Position numbers and translations under genes: made by a program. A stretch of 64,000 nt of DNA from contig JBJECE010000028.1 of assembly GCA_051870755.1 (NCBI GenBank), positions 186,001-250,000 on the forward strand. The letters are read 5' to 3'. This DNA is from W0P28-013 sp051870755 (GTDB lineage: Bacteria; Bacteroidota; Bacteroidia; Bacteroidales; Paludibacteraceae). Positions 50,414 through 58,100 of the stretch are shown here, piece after piece (positions within the stretch are counted from its first letter, which is position 1; each line of letters opens with the position of its first letter). The notes below the pieces were generated by a model. That model saw only the letters and a program-made list of their open reading frames with translations, ran no database searches and was not told where the DNA came from.

Positions 50414-52204
50414 ATGCAGTTAGAATCGATTGTAGCACAATTAGTTACCGATGCCGTCGCAACGCTGTACGGCACCCACATTGCCACCGACACGGTGCAG
50501 GTTCAAAAAACCAAAAAGGAGTTTGCCGGCGATGTTACCGTCGTCGTGTTCCCGTTTGTGAAAATGGCACGCAAATCGCCCGAACAAACAGCGGCCGAGA
50601 TTGGCGAATACCTGAAACAGCAATCGGCCATCGTAGCCGACTTCAACGCCGTGAAAGGATTCCTGAATCTGACCATAAGCGACGCTTATTGGCTCGAAAT
50701 GTTGAACGAGATAGATGCCGATCCGCAATTCGGACACCGCACACCGGCTGCCGACGCGCCGCTCATGATGGTGGAATACTCGTCGCCGAATACCAATAAA
50801 CCGCTCCACTTGGGACATGTGCGCAACAATCTGTTGGGCTACAGCATCAGCAAAATACAGCAAGCTAACGGCTGGCGCTTGGTGAAAACCAACATCGTAA
50901 ACGACCGCGGCATACACATCTGCAAATCGATGCTGGCGTGGAAACTCTTTGGCAACGGCGAAACACCGCAATCGAGCGGCAAAAAAGGCGACCACCTTGT
51001 GGGCGACTACTATGTGCGTTTCGACCAAGAGTATCGCAAGCAGGTCAAACAGTTGGTGAGCGAAGGCATGACCGAAGACGAAGCCAAAAAACAGGCACCA
51101 CTGATGCTCGAGGCGCAAGATATGTTGCGCCGCTGGGAGGCCGGCGACGAGGAAATCCGAACGCTTTGGCGCACGATGAACGAGTGGGTGTATGCCGGTT
51201 TCGACGAAACGTACAAACGATTGGGCGTCGATTTTGACAAAATATATTACGAATCGCAAACCTACTTGGTGGGCAAACAAAAGGTCGAAGAAGGTTTGGC
51301 CAAAGGCGTGTGCTACCGCCGCCCCGATGGCTCGGTGTGGGCTGACCTGACGGCCGACGGACTCGACGAAAAATTGCTGTTGCGCGCCGATGGCACATCG
51401 GTGTATATGACGCAGGACATTGGCACGGCCAAACTCCGCTACGACGATTTCCCGATTCGGAAAATGGTGTATGTCGTTGGTAATGAGCAGAATTACCACT
51501 TTCAAGTGTTGTCGCTGCTGCTCGATAAACTCGGTTTTGCGTGGGGCAAAGAGTTAGTGCATTTTTCGTACGGCATGGTCGAACTGCCCGAAGGCAAAAT
51601 GAAAAGCCGCGAAGGTACCGTGGTCGATGCCGACGACTTGATGGACGAAATGGTCGCCCAAGCGCGCGAAACATCGGCCGAACTCGGCAAACTCGACGAT
51701 TGCACGGCCGACGAAACCGAAGCGATAGTTACCATGGTCGGGCTGGGCGCACTCAAATACTTCATCTTGAAGGTCGATCCGAAAAAAAATATGCTCTTCA
51801 ATCCCAAAGAGTCCATCGACTTCAATGGCAACACGGGACCGTTCATCCAATATACGCATGCACGCATTCGGTCGGTGCTGCGCAAGGCTGCGGCCTCCGG
51901 CATCGATGTGCAGCCGGCTGCCGCTACACTGACCTTGTCGGACAAAGAGCGCAGTTTGGTGCAACTGTTGGCCGCATATCCGACCATCGTCAAACAGGCC
52001 GGCGACGAGTTTAGTCCGGCTGTCGTGGCCAATTATGCGTACGACCTTGTGAAAGAGTACAACCAATTCTATCACGACTATTCCATACTGAAAGAGACGG
52101 ACGAAACCGTGCGCAATCTGCGCTTGTTGCTGTCGGCCAATGTGGCGAAAGTGGTGAAAAATGCCATGAATTTGCTCGGCATCGACGTGCCCGATCGCAT
52201 GTAA
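50414..52204 (+). CDS. argS: arginyl-tRNA synthetase
   Basis: 596 residues from the ATG at 50414 (MQLESIVAQLVTDAV); an earlier start would overlap the promoter. HIGH-like motif is SPNTNKPLHLGHVRN at about residue 125, and the KMSK-like loop is KMKSREGTVV. The C-terminal anticodon domain ends in LLGIDVPDRM, as in other bacterial ArgRS. It charges tRNA-Arg in the cytosol. Full-length. Confidence 0.96.
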   Translation: MQLESIVAQLVTDAVATLYGTHIATDTVQVQKTKKEFAGDVTVVVFPFVKMARKSPEQTAAEIGEYLKQQSAIVADFNAVKGFLNLTISDAYWLEMLNEIDADPQFGHRTPAADAPLMMVEYSSPNTNKPLHLGHVRNNLLGYSISKIQQANGWRLVKTNIVNDRGIHICKSMLAWKLFGNGETPQSSGKKGDHLVGDYYVRFDQEYRKQVKQLVSEGMTEDEAKKQAPLMLEAQDMLRRWEAGDEEIRTLWRTMNEWVYAGFDETYKRLGVDFDKIYYESQTYLVGKQKVEEGLAKGVCYRRPDGSVWADLTADGLDEKLLLRADGTSVYMTQDIGTAKLRYDDFPIRKMVYVVGNEQNYHFQVLSLLLDKLGFAWGKELVHFSYGMVELPEGKMKSREGTVVDADDLMDEMVAQARETSAELGKLDDCTADETEAIVTMVGLGALKYFILKVDPKKNMLFNPKESIDFNGNTGPFIQYTHARIRSVLRKAAASGIDVQPAAATLTLSDKERSLVQLLAAYPTIVKQAGDEFSPAVVANYAYDLVKEYNQFYHDYSILKETDETVRNLRLLLSANVAKVVKNAMNLLGIDVPDRM

Positions 52205-52237
52205 ATGTGCGTTTTGCAAAAAAATAGTCCGAAAAAA

Positions 52238-52268
52238 TTGCAACATCGCAAAAAATAGTGTATCTTTG
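52238..52268 (+). promoter_or_regulatory. Promoter of the ferredoxin gene
   Basis: TTG (52238-52240), 20 bp, TATCTTTG (52261-52268), about 37 bp before the ATG. Confidence 0.6.
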
Positions 52269-52304
52269 CAGTGCTAATTAGTATCAACTTAAAAAAACAA
52301 AATC

Positions 52305-52475
52305 ATGGCTCATGTAATTTCTGCTGACGACTGCGTAGCTTGTGGCACTTGCATCAGCGAATGCCCCGTAGAAGCTATCTCGGAGGGTGATGTTTATTCC
52401 ATCAATCCCGACATTTGCACCGATTGCGGCACCTGCGCAAGCGTTTGTCCTTCGGAGGCAATCCATCCGGCGTGA
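52305..52475 (+). CDS. fdx: 2[4Fe-4S] ferredoxin
   Basis: 56 residues with two CxxCxxCxxxCP motifs: DCVACGTCISECPVEAI and ICTDCGTCASVCPSEAIHP. This is the short clostridial-type ferredoxin, which carries low-potential electrons for pyruvate:ferredoxin oxidoreductase and similar enzymes in anaerobes. Own promoter and terminator. Very short, easily missed. Confidence 0.96.
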   Translation: MAHVISADDCVACGTCISECPVEAISEGDVYSINPDICTDCGTCASVCPSEAIHPA

Positions 52476-52494
52476 TAGGACGCATCGTCGAAAA

Positions 52495-52541
52495 CAAAAG
52501 ACACAGAGGCTGTTCGGACGAAGAACGGCCTTTGTCTCTTT
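52495..52541 (+). terminator. Terminator after the ferredoxin gene
   Basis: AGACACAGAGGCTGTTC pairs imperfectly with GAACGGCCTTTGTCT around a GGACGAA loop, then CTTTTT. Confidence 0.65.
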
Positions 52542-52598
52542 TTGAACATTGGCGGCGTGATGCACAATAAAACGGCCTATTTTGCGTTTTTAACATAA

Positions 52599-53297
52599 GT
52601 GAAACGACTTGTTTACATACTGTTGCTCCTGCTGATGACGTGTGTTGGCGCGCGCGCGCAGGACAATTTGCCCATGGTCGATTACAAAGTGGTGCATTTC
52701 GGCTTCACTTTGGGACTGAATTTCATGGATTTTGATTTCACACCGAGTGGCATGTCCATCGACGGCAAAGTGTACAATGCCGATGTGTCGTGGGTGATTC
52801 CCGGCTTTACGGTGGGTGTCATTGGCGATGTGCGCATGGGCAACTACTTCAATTTCAGGCTTGTACCGGCGTTTCATCTCTCCGATCGCACCATCTCGTA
52901 CTCCAACGATGTGGACGACGAGATTATTCGCACGAGTGTCAAATCGACCATCATTTCGGTGCCGGCTTACATCAAATTCAATGGCCCGCGCATCAAAAAC
53001 TATCGTCCGTATCTTTTGTGCGGCGGCGGCGTGATGTTCGACCTCGGACGCGACCGCCAACAGCCCATTTTGCTGAAAATGCTCGATTATTGTGTGGAAT
53101 TTGGCGGTGGTTGTACCATCTATCTCAAATATTTTCGTCTGTCGCCCGAAATCAAATTCTCGTTGGGATTCAACAATGTGCTTGAACCTTGGGAGGAACG
53201 TCAGCACGACGTTATCGACCCTTCGGCAGCCAAATATACGCAGGCCATCAGCCGCATGACGTCGCGTATGCTGACTATTTGCGTCAATTTCGAGTGA
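52599..53297 (+). CDS. porT: PorT family T9SS outer-membrane protein
   Basis: 232 residues from a GTG (signal peptide KRLVYILLLLLMTCVGARAQ). The mature protein matches PorT by pattern: KVVHFGFTLGLNFMDFDF, VIPGFTVGVIGDVRMGNYFNFRL, STIISVPAYIKFN, NYRPYLLCGGG, LKMLDYCVEFGGGC, LSPEIKFSLGFNN, and a C-terminal strand TICVNFE typical of outer-membrane barrels. PorT is needed for T9SS export in Porphyromonas; its exact step is not settled. It lies alone, 48 kb from the core T9SS operon in this window. Confidence 0.88.
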   Translation: MKRLVYILLLLLMTCVGARAQDNLPMVDYKVVHFGFTLGLNFMDFDFTPSGMSIDGKVYNADVSWVIPGFTVGVIGDVRMGNYFNFRLVPAFHLSDRTISYSNDVDDEIIRTSVKSTIISVPAYIKFNGPRIKNYRPYLLCGGGVMFDLGRDRQQPILLKMLDYCVEFGGGCTIYLKYFRLSPEIKFSLGFNNVLEPWEERQHDVIDPSAAKYTQAISRMTSRMLTICVNFE

Positions 53298-53311
53298 TTT
53301 TTTCTTGCTTT

Positions 53312-53767
53312 TTAGTCTTGTAGTGTGGCAATGATGTCGTCGCAGGCGTCTTCCAACAGGTCGATGGCGTATTCAAAACCGGCATCGCCACCGTAGTAAG
53401 GGTCGGGCACCGCTTCGGCGTAGTTGAATTTGTGGCAATAGGTTACGGCCGATGTTATTTTGTGAACGGCGTGCGGTGGCGCCATGCGTTCGAGGGCGCG
53501 CAGGTTGTCGGCATCCATACCGATGATGAGGTCGAAGCGGTCGAAGTCGGCTTGGGTTATTTGGCGGGCACGATGTGTGATGGTGTAGCCGCGGCGTGCG
53601 GCGTGTGCGCGCATACGCGGGTCGGCTTGTTCGCCGGCGTGGTAGGCAATGATGCCGGCCGAATCAACTTCGGCATGCAACCCGGCTGCGGCGAGCTTGG
53701 CGTTGAGAATGGTTTCGGCCAGCGGCGACCGACAAATGTTGCCCAAACAGATGAAAAGGATACGCAT
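53312..53767 (-). CDS. low-molecular-weight protein tyrosine phosphatase
   Basis: 151 residues. The P-loop CLGNICRSPLAE (C-x5-R-S) is at the N-terminus and the general-acid Asp is in PDPYYGG near residue 120. Hydrolyses phosphotyrosine; in bacteria often linked to polysaccharide kinases, but no such neighbour is seen. It converges on porT with a 14-bp gap. Confidence 0.92.
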   Translation of the reverse strand: MRILFICLGNICRSPLAETILNAKLAAAGLHAEVDSAGIIAYHAGEQADPRMRAHAARRGYTITHRARQITQADFDRFDLIIGMDADNLRALERMAPPHAVHKITSAVTYCHKFNYAEAVPDPYYGGDAGFEYAIDLLEDACDDIIATLQD

Positions 53768-53810
53768 ATATAATTAGGGTGTAATTCGGTTTGTCGAACA
53801 TCCGGAAAAA

Positions 53811-54171
53811 TAAAAAAAGAGACTTTTGTTATAAAGCCTCTTTCCTATCATTTGCGGAAAGAGAGGGATTCTTTCTCCACTTCGTTACGAAAGCGACTTC
53901 GTCGGTTACGAACCCCCGTCGGGTTCTCATCTCTCTCCGGCCGCGTTCGTTGTTTTTCAATAAAAAAAGAGACTTTTGTTATAAAGCCTCTTTCCTGTCA
54001 TTTGCGGAAAGAGAGGGATTCTTTCTCCACTTCGTTACGAAAGCGACTTCGTCGGTTACGAACCCCCGTCGGGTTCTCATCTCTCTCCGGCCGCGTTCGT
54101 TGTTTTTCAATAAAAAAAGAGACTTTTGTTATAAAGTCTCTTTCCTGTCATTTGCGGAAAGAGAGGGATTC
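53811..54171. repeat. 150-bp tandem repeats with tRNA-Ser tail copies
   Basis: Units 53821-53970 and 53971-54120 differ by one base as far as I can see; a third partial unit (54121-54171) runs into the true tRNA. Each unit holds a terminator-like hairpin, then the last 15 bases of the tRNA (GGAAAGAGAGGGATT), a 38-bp insertion, the next tRNA block CGAACCCCCG, and about 70 further bases. So each full unit is a tRNA-Ser 3' fragment split inside the T arm. Open frames across the repeats are not genes. Confidence 0.85.
54116..54143 (-). terminator. Terminator of tRNA-Ser
   Basis: AAAGAGACTTT and AAAGTCTCTTT make a perfect 11-bp stem with a 6-base loop, followed on the minus strand by seven T. The two tandem copies carry the same hairpin with one mismatch. 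Confidence 0.85.
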
Positions 54172-54241
54172 GAACCCCCGGTACAGTTACCCGTACACCG
54201 CATTTCGAGTGCGGCCCGATCGACCACTCCGGCATCTTTCC
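54155..54241 (-). tRNA. tRNA-Ser (anticodon CGA)
   Basis: An 87-base cloverleaf on the minus strand. Acceptor arms GGAAAGA / TCTTTCC, discriminator G, anticodon stem CCGCA/TGCGG around loop CTCGAAA (anticodon CGA), a long variable arm GTACGGGTAACTGTAC, and T arm GGGGGTTCGAATCCC. Long variable arm and anticodon give serine. CCA is not encoded. Confidence 0.95.
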
Positions 54242-54252
54242 GAATGCGGGTG

Positions 54253-54283
54253 CAAAGATACAACTCTTTTTGCAGATAGCCAA
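54253..54283 (-). promoter_or_regulatory. Promoter of tRNA-Ser
   Basis: Minus-strand TTGG (54280-54283), 19 bp, TATCTTTG (54253-54260), about 12 bp before the mature 5' end. Confidence 0.7.
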
Positions 54284-54376
54284 GAAATTTATTGATTTTT
54301 TTGATTGTTTGTGTATTTTTGATGAAATTGTGGCAAAAAAAGCAACACAATATGCAAAAATACGAGTTTTCTCGTA

Positions 54377-54407
54377 TTGCGGAATTAAAAAAAATGTTGT
54401 ACTTTTG
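54377..54407 (+). promoter_or_regulatory. Promoter of the lipoprotein/barrel pair
   Basis: TTGC (54377-54380), 19 bp, TACTTTTG (54400-54407); leader of about 80 bases before the ATG at 54497. Confidence 0.65.
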
Positions 54408-54496
54408 CAGCGTGAAATGGTATGTTATTTTAACATTTCTACAAAACAGAAACTAATTATTATTCTTTATTAAATTATTTATCAAAATTTTCTGCT

Positions 54497-55612
54497 ATGA
54501 AGAAAGTATTTTTTGGTTCTGCAATGTTGGCTGTATTGCTGCTTGCAGGTTGTGAGAAAGAACAGAGTCAACTGACTTTGGACAGCATGGCCGGTGTGGC
54601 TAAAGTGCAAGGTAAGGTAACTTACGATGCCGGTTATGGCATAGAAAATGGCGCTGTTGTTAAGAATCCGGTTGCCGTGAAAGGCGGTGTCGATGTAGTG
54701 CTCGAAATCGCGTACAGCGAATATTCGACCGGCGCCGAAGGTAAAAAACAGTACACCACTAAAACGGCCGAAGACGGAACGTATCTGTTCGAAATTCCCG
54801 TAGGCGTGAAAGCCATCAACGCCACTGTAGAGGTGTTGCCTTTCGAAGCCGCTTACGGCACGTTGATCGATGGTTACGAAGCTGCCAATGTTATCAGCAT
54901 CGAAAAAGCCATGTTCAACCAATCGTCAACCGAGGCGGTATCGCTCGAAAATGCTAAAGTGCGCACAGCCGACTTGACTGTAACCACCACCAGCAAATTC
55001 GATTATGCTTCGTTGAGCAAAGGCAAAAAGGTGAAAATCGAAGGTGATGTGTTCGTACAAAGCGAAGATTGGATCGACAAAGAAAACATTACTAAAACGA
55101 AAGTGAACAAACAACTTGATGCTAAAGTCGGTCAAAACGTTTCGGTTTTGTTGTTCGTTTCCAATGTTGCCGTAGCGGAGGCACCGCTGTTTATCTATTC
55201 GTTCCAAACCGTAGCATCGGACAATACGATGAAATCGTATGCTTTCGAAGTACCTGTGCCTGACGCATGGGATTTGGCCGCCGGCGATGTTGAGCTGGAG
55301 TGCAAAATCGAAGATTTCTATGTAGAGGCCGAGAATGATGTGCTGGGTTACAAACACCTCTATTTCGATATTGACGGCGATAAAGGTAAAACTCAATATC
55401 TCGCCGGTGTATGGAGCTGCGCATCTAATCCGGTGGCTCATCCTGCGGTAATCAACACCGAAGTGCCCCTGCAAATGCCATCGATGAAATTGCTGTTCGA
55501 CGCGCGTCAAGATCAAGCCATTTACGGTTTGAACAAGAAAGACAAAGGCGACATGATCGGTAACTATGTGTCGAACAATGTTTATGGTTGGTCGTTGCCG
55601 TCGCTCGACTAA
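54497..55612 (+). CDS. lipoprotein of unknown function
   Basis: 371 residues. Lipoprotein signal peptide MKKVFFGSAMLAVLLLAGC. Residues ~35-125 look like a carboxypeptidase-regulatory-like beta sandwich (GKVTYDAGYGIENGAVVKNPVAV; TAEDGTYLFEIPVG), followed by a second beta-rich part. No catalytic motif seen. It is 41 bp upstream of a barrel gene and probably co-transcribed, so the two may form an outer-membrane pair. Not recognised as a named family. Confidence 0.72.
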   Translation: MKKVFFGSAMLAVLLLAGCEKEQSQLTLDSMAGVAKVQGKVTYDAGYGIENGAVVKNPVAVKGGVDVVLEIAYSEYSTGAEGKKQYTTKTAEDGTYLFEIPVGVKAINATVEVLPFEAAYGTLIDGYEAANVISIEKAMFNQSSTEAVSLENAKVRTADLTVTTTSKFDYASLSKGKKVKIEGDVFVQSEDWIDKENITKTKVNKQLDAKVGQNVSVLLFVSNVAVAEAPLFIYSFQTVASDNTMKSYAFEVPVPDAWDLAAGDVELECKIEDFYVEAENDVLGYKHLYFDIDGDKGKTQYLAGVWSCASNPVAHPAVINTEVPLQMPSMKLLFDARQDQAIYGLNKKDKGDMIGNYVSNNVYGWSLPSLD

Positions 55613-55653
55613 TACCTTGTTATTTCTTTTAACAACAAAAAGAGAGTAGTATT

Positions 55654-56562
55654 ATGAAGAAAATAGTAAGTTGCCTTTTGGTGGCAGCATTGGCTCTGCC
55701 GATGTTTGCTCAAGAAGAAAGCGCCGCGAAGAACGAATATTTGCCGGCTGCGGGCGATTTCGCCATCGGTTTCAATCTGAATCCGTTTGCTACGTTCGTG
55801 GGCAATATGTTCAACGGTACTGTCGGTAATGCTATCGACAATGGTAAAATCGGCGGCGAAGCGTTGCTGTCGAACATGACGATGCCGAATGCTTATCCTG
55901 TCGTATCGTTGCAGGGTAAATATATGTTTACCGACAATTTGGGCTTGCGTGCCAATATCGGTTTGTTGCTGACACGCCAAAACAATCGTGAATATGTGTT
56001 GGACGACGAAGCCGTAGCCATCGACCCGTTGTCGAAACAGAAAGTGGTTGATGCCGAGTACTTGTCGAGCAACGGCGGTAGTTTGTCGGTCGGTGTAGAA
56101 TACCGTATCGGCAAAGGCCGTGTGCAAGGCGTGTTCAGCGGTAGTGCGCTGTATGCGTTCAGTGTGGCTCACGCCAACTACGAGTTTGGCAATGCCATTA
56201 CCGAAATAAACCAACGTCCGACATCGGGTTCGTTTGCAACGTATGCCGCCATGTCGTCGCAAATGCCGAATGCGCGTTTGCTGCACAACTATACCTCTGA
56301 CGGGGTACACACCATTGGGTTGGTAGGCAGCGTAGGCATCGAAGGTTTTGTGGCTCCGAAAATTTCGATTGGTGCCGAAGTCAATTTGGCATTGCTCTAC
56401 ACATGGACACCGCAACAATATGGCGAATACGAAGGCTTCAACTTGCTGACTAAAGAGGTGGAACATTTCACCGAATTGGTTGCTCCGAAGTCGAGCCAAT
56501 TTGTGTTTGGCACGCAGAACATCGGTGCCAACTTGTTCATGAACTTCTACTTCAATCGTTAA
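55654..56562 (+). CDS. BT1926-type outer-membrane beta-barrel protein
   Basis: 302 residues. Signal peptide MKKIVSCLLVAALALPMFAQ; the mature start NEYLPAAGDFAIGFNLNPFATFVGNMFNG resembles the BT1926 outer-membrane barrel family of Bacteroidales. Amphipathic strands throughout, and a C-terminal FMNFYFNR strand. Role unknown. Second gene of the pair with the lipoprotein. Confidence 0.78.
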   Translation: MKKIVSCLLVAALALPMFAQEESAAKNEYLPAAGDFAIGFNLNPFATFVGNMFNGTVGNAIDNGKIGGEALLSNMTMPNAYPVVSLQGKYMFTDNLGLRANIGLLLTRQNNREYVLDDEAVAIDPLSKQKVVDAEYLSSNGGSLSVGVEYRIGKGRVQGVFSGSALYAFSVAHANYEFGNAITEINQRPTSGSFATYAAMSSQMPNARLLHNYTSDGVHTIGLVGSVGIEGFVAPKISIGAEVNLALLYTWTPQQYGEYEGFNLLTKEVEHFTELVAPKSSQFVFGTQNIGANLFMNFYFNR

Positions 56563-56590
56563 AAACGGATTGTAGTATAGCGATTTATGC

Positions 56591-56622
56591 GAGTGTCGTC
56601 CCGAAAAATGGGGCGACACTTT
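56591..56622 (+). terminator. Terminator after the barrel gene
   Basis: AGTGTCGTCCC pairs with GGGGCGACACT around GAAAAAT, with one wobble, then TTTGTTTT. The same DNA overlaps the radA promoter. Confidence 0.7.
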
Positions 56623-56650
56623 GTTTTATGCGCAAAAATTGCTAATTTTG
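56620..56650 (+). promoter_or_regulatory. Promoter of radA
   Basis: Perfect TTTG (56620-56623), 19 bp, TAATTTTG (56643-56650), 21 bp before the ATG at 56672. Confidence 0.7.
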
Positions 56651-56671
56651 TGGCATTATCGCGTATAAGAG

Positions 56672-58036
56672 ATGAAAGAGAAGATTGTCTATTTTTGTAA
56701 GGAGTGTGGCGCCGATTATCCCAAAGCGTACGGGCGTTGTCCGGCGTGTGGCGCGTGGAATTCGTTTGTGGAGCAGAAAGTGCGCAAGGAGCCGGCGGCG
56801 AAGGTGTCGGGACGCGGTTTTGTGGCGTCGGGCAGTCGTCCGGTGCGCATCAACGAGGTCGATGCCCATGCCGAAATGCGTATCGATACGCAGAATGCGG
56901 AATTGAATCGCGTGCTTGGCGGTGGTTTGGTGCCCGGCTCGTTGGTGCTGATAGGCGGCGAACCCGGCATCGGTAAATCGACATTGGTGCTGCAGGTGGC
57001 GTTGCGCATGGTCGGCAAGCGTGTGCTGTATGTGTCGGGCGAGGAGAGCGTGAACCAACTGAAAATGCGTTCGGAGCGCATCGGCCGCATGGAGAGCGAT
57101 TGCTACATTGTGAGCGAAACGTCGTTGGAGCAGATTTTTACGCATATCGAAAACGTCAAGCCGGATATAGTCATTGTCGATTCGATTCAGACCATTTCGA
57201 CAGAAACGGCCGAGTCGTCGCCGGGAAGTATTTCGCAGGTGCGCGAATGTTCGGCGGCGCTGCTCAAATTTGCCAAAGAGTCGGCTGTGCCGGTGATTCT
57301 TATCGGGCATATTACGAAAGAGGGCAGTTTGGCCGGCCCGAAAATTTTGGAACACATTGTCGATACGGTGCTGCAGTTCGAGGGCGACAGACATTATCTC
57401 TATCGCATATTGCGCGCCAACAAAAATCGTTTCGGTAGCACCGACGAGTTGGCCATTTTCGAGATGCAGCAGAGCGGTTTGCGCGAAGTGTCGAATCCGT
57501 CGGAGTTGCTGCTGACACAAAATCACGATGGCTTGAGCGGTGTAGCTATTGCCGCCATGATTGAAGGCGTTCGCCCGTTTCTGATTGAGGTTCAAGTACT
57601 TGTGAGCACGGCGGCCTACGGAACACCTCAACGTTCGGCTACGGGTTTCGACATCAGAAGGATGAATATGTTGCTGGCCGTGTTGGAAAAACGCGCCGGT
57701 TTCAAACTGATGCAAAAGGACGTGTTTCTGAATATTGCCGGTGGCTTGCGCGTGAATGATCCCGCCATCGATTTGGCGGTGTTGGCGGCTGTGCTGTCGT
57801 CCAATTTGGACATCACGCTCGACAACGCCATCTGTTTGACGGGCGAGGTCGGCCTTTCGGGCGAGATTCGGCCGGTGAATCGCATTGAACAACGCATAGC
57901 CGAAGCTCAGAAATTGGGATTTGCCAAAATTATTGTGCCGGAATTCAACCACAAACAGTTGTCGAAAACCAATTGGAAAATCGAAGTGGTGCCGGTGCGC
58001 AAGGTCGAAGAGGCGTTTCGCGTGTTGTTCGGCTGA
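56672..58036 (+). CDS. radA: DNA repair protein RadA
   Basis: 454 residues. N-terminal C4 zinc finger CKECGADYPKAYGRCPACGAW, Walker A GGEPGIGKSTLVLQV, the RadA-specific KNRFG motif in RANKNRFGSTDEL, and a C-terminal Lon-protease-like domain without the protease activity. RadA is a RecA-like helicase that helps branch migration during recombination. Full-length; convergent with trkH. Confidence 0.96.
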   Translation: MKEKIVYFCKECGADYPKAYGRCPACGAWNSFVEQKVRKEPAAKVSGRGFVASGSRPVRINEVDAHAEMRIDTQNAELNRVLGGGLVPGSLVLIGGEPGIGKSTLVLQVALRMVGKRVLYVSGEESVNQLKMRSERIGRMESDCYIVSETSLEQIFTHIENVKPDIVIVDSIQTISTETAESSPGSISQVRECSAALLKFAKESAVPVILIGHITKEGSLAGPKILEHIVDTVLQFEGDRHYLYRILRANKNRFGSTDELAIFEMQQSGLREVSNPSELLLTQNHDGLSGVAIAAMIEGVRPFLIEVQVLVSTAAYGTPQRSATGFDIRRMNMLLAVLEKRAGFKLMQKDVFLNIAGGLRVNDPAIDLAVLAAVLSSNLDITLDNAICLTGEVGLSGEIRPVNRIEQRIAEAQKLGFAKIIVPEFNHKQLSKTNWKIEVVPVRKVEEAFRVLFG

Positions 58037-58062
58037 CGTCGCAGCGGTGCAATTGGCACGAA

Positions 58063-58095
58063 AAGCGAGCGTTCGGGGAGAATGCTCGCTTGTTT
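58063..58095. terminator. Bidirectional terminator (radA / trkH)
   Basis: AAGCGAGCGTTC pairs with GAATGCTCGCTT (one wobble) around GGGGA; T-run after it on the plus strand, AAAA before it for the minus strand. Confidence 0.65.
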
Positions 58096-58100
58096 GTTGC

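Noticed and set aside
53811..54171. CRISPR array
   Set aside because: Units are 150 bp and nearly identical throughout; there is no short repeat with unique spacers and no cas gene.
53791..54295. Two overlapping open frames of about 150-160 codons across the tandem repeats
   Set aside because: They follow the 150-bp repeat period and run antisense into the tRNA-Ser gene. A unit length divisible by three keeps them open; no protein family or start signal fits.
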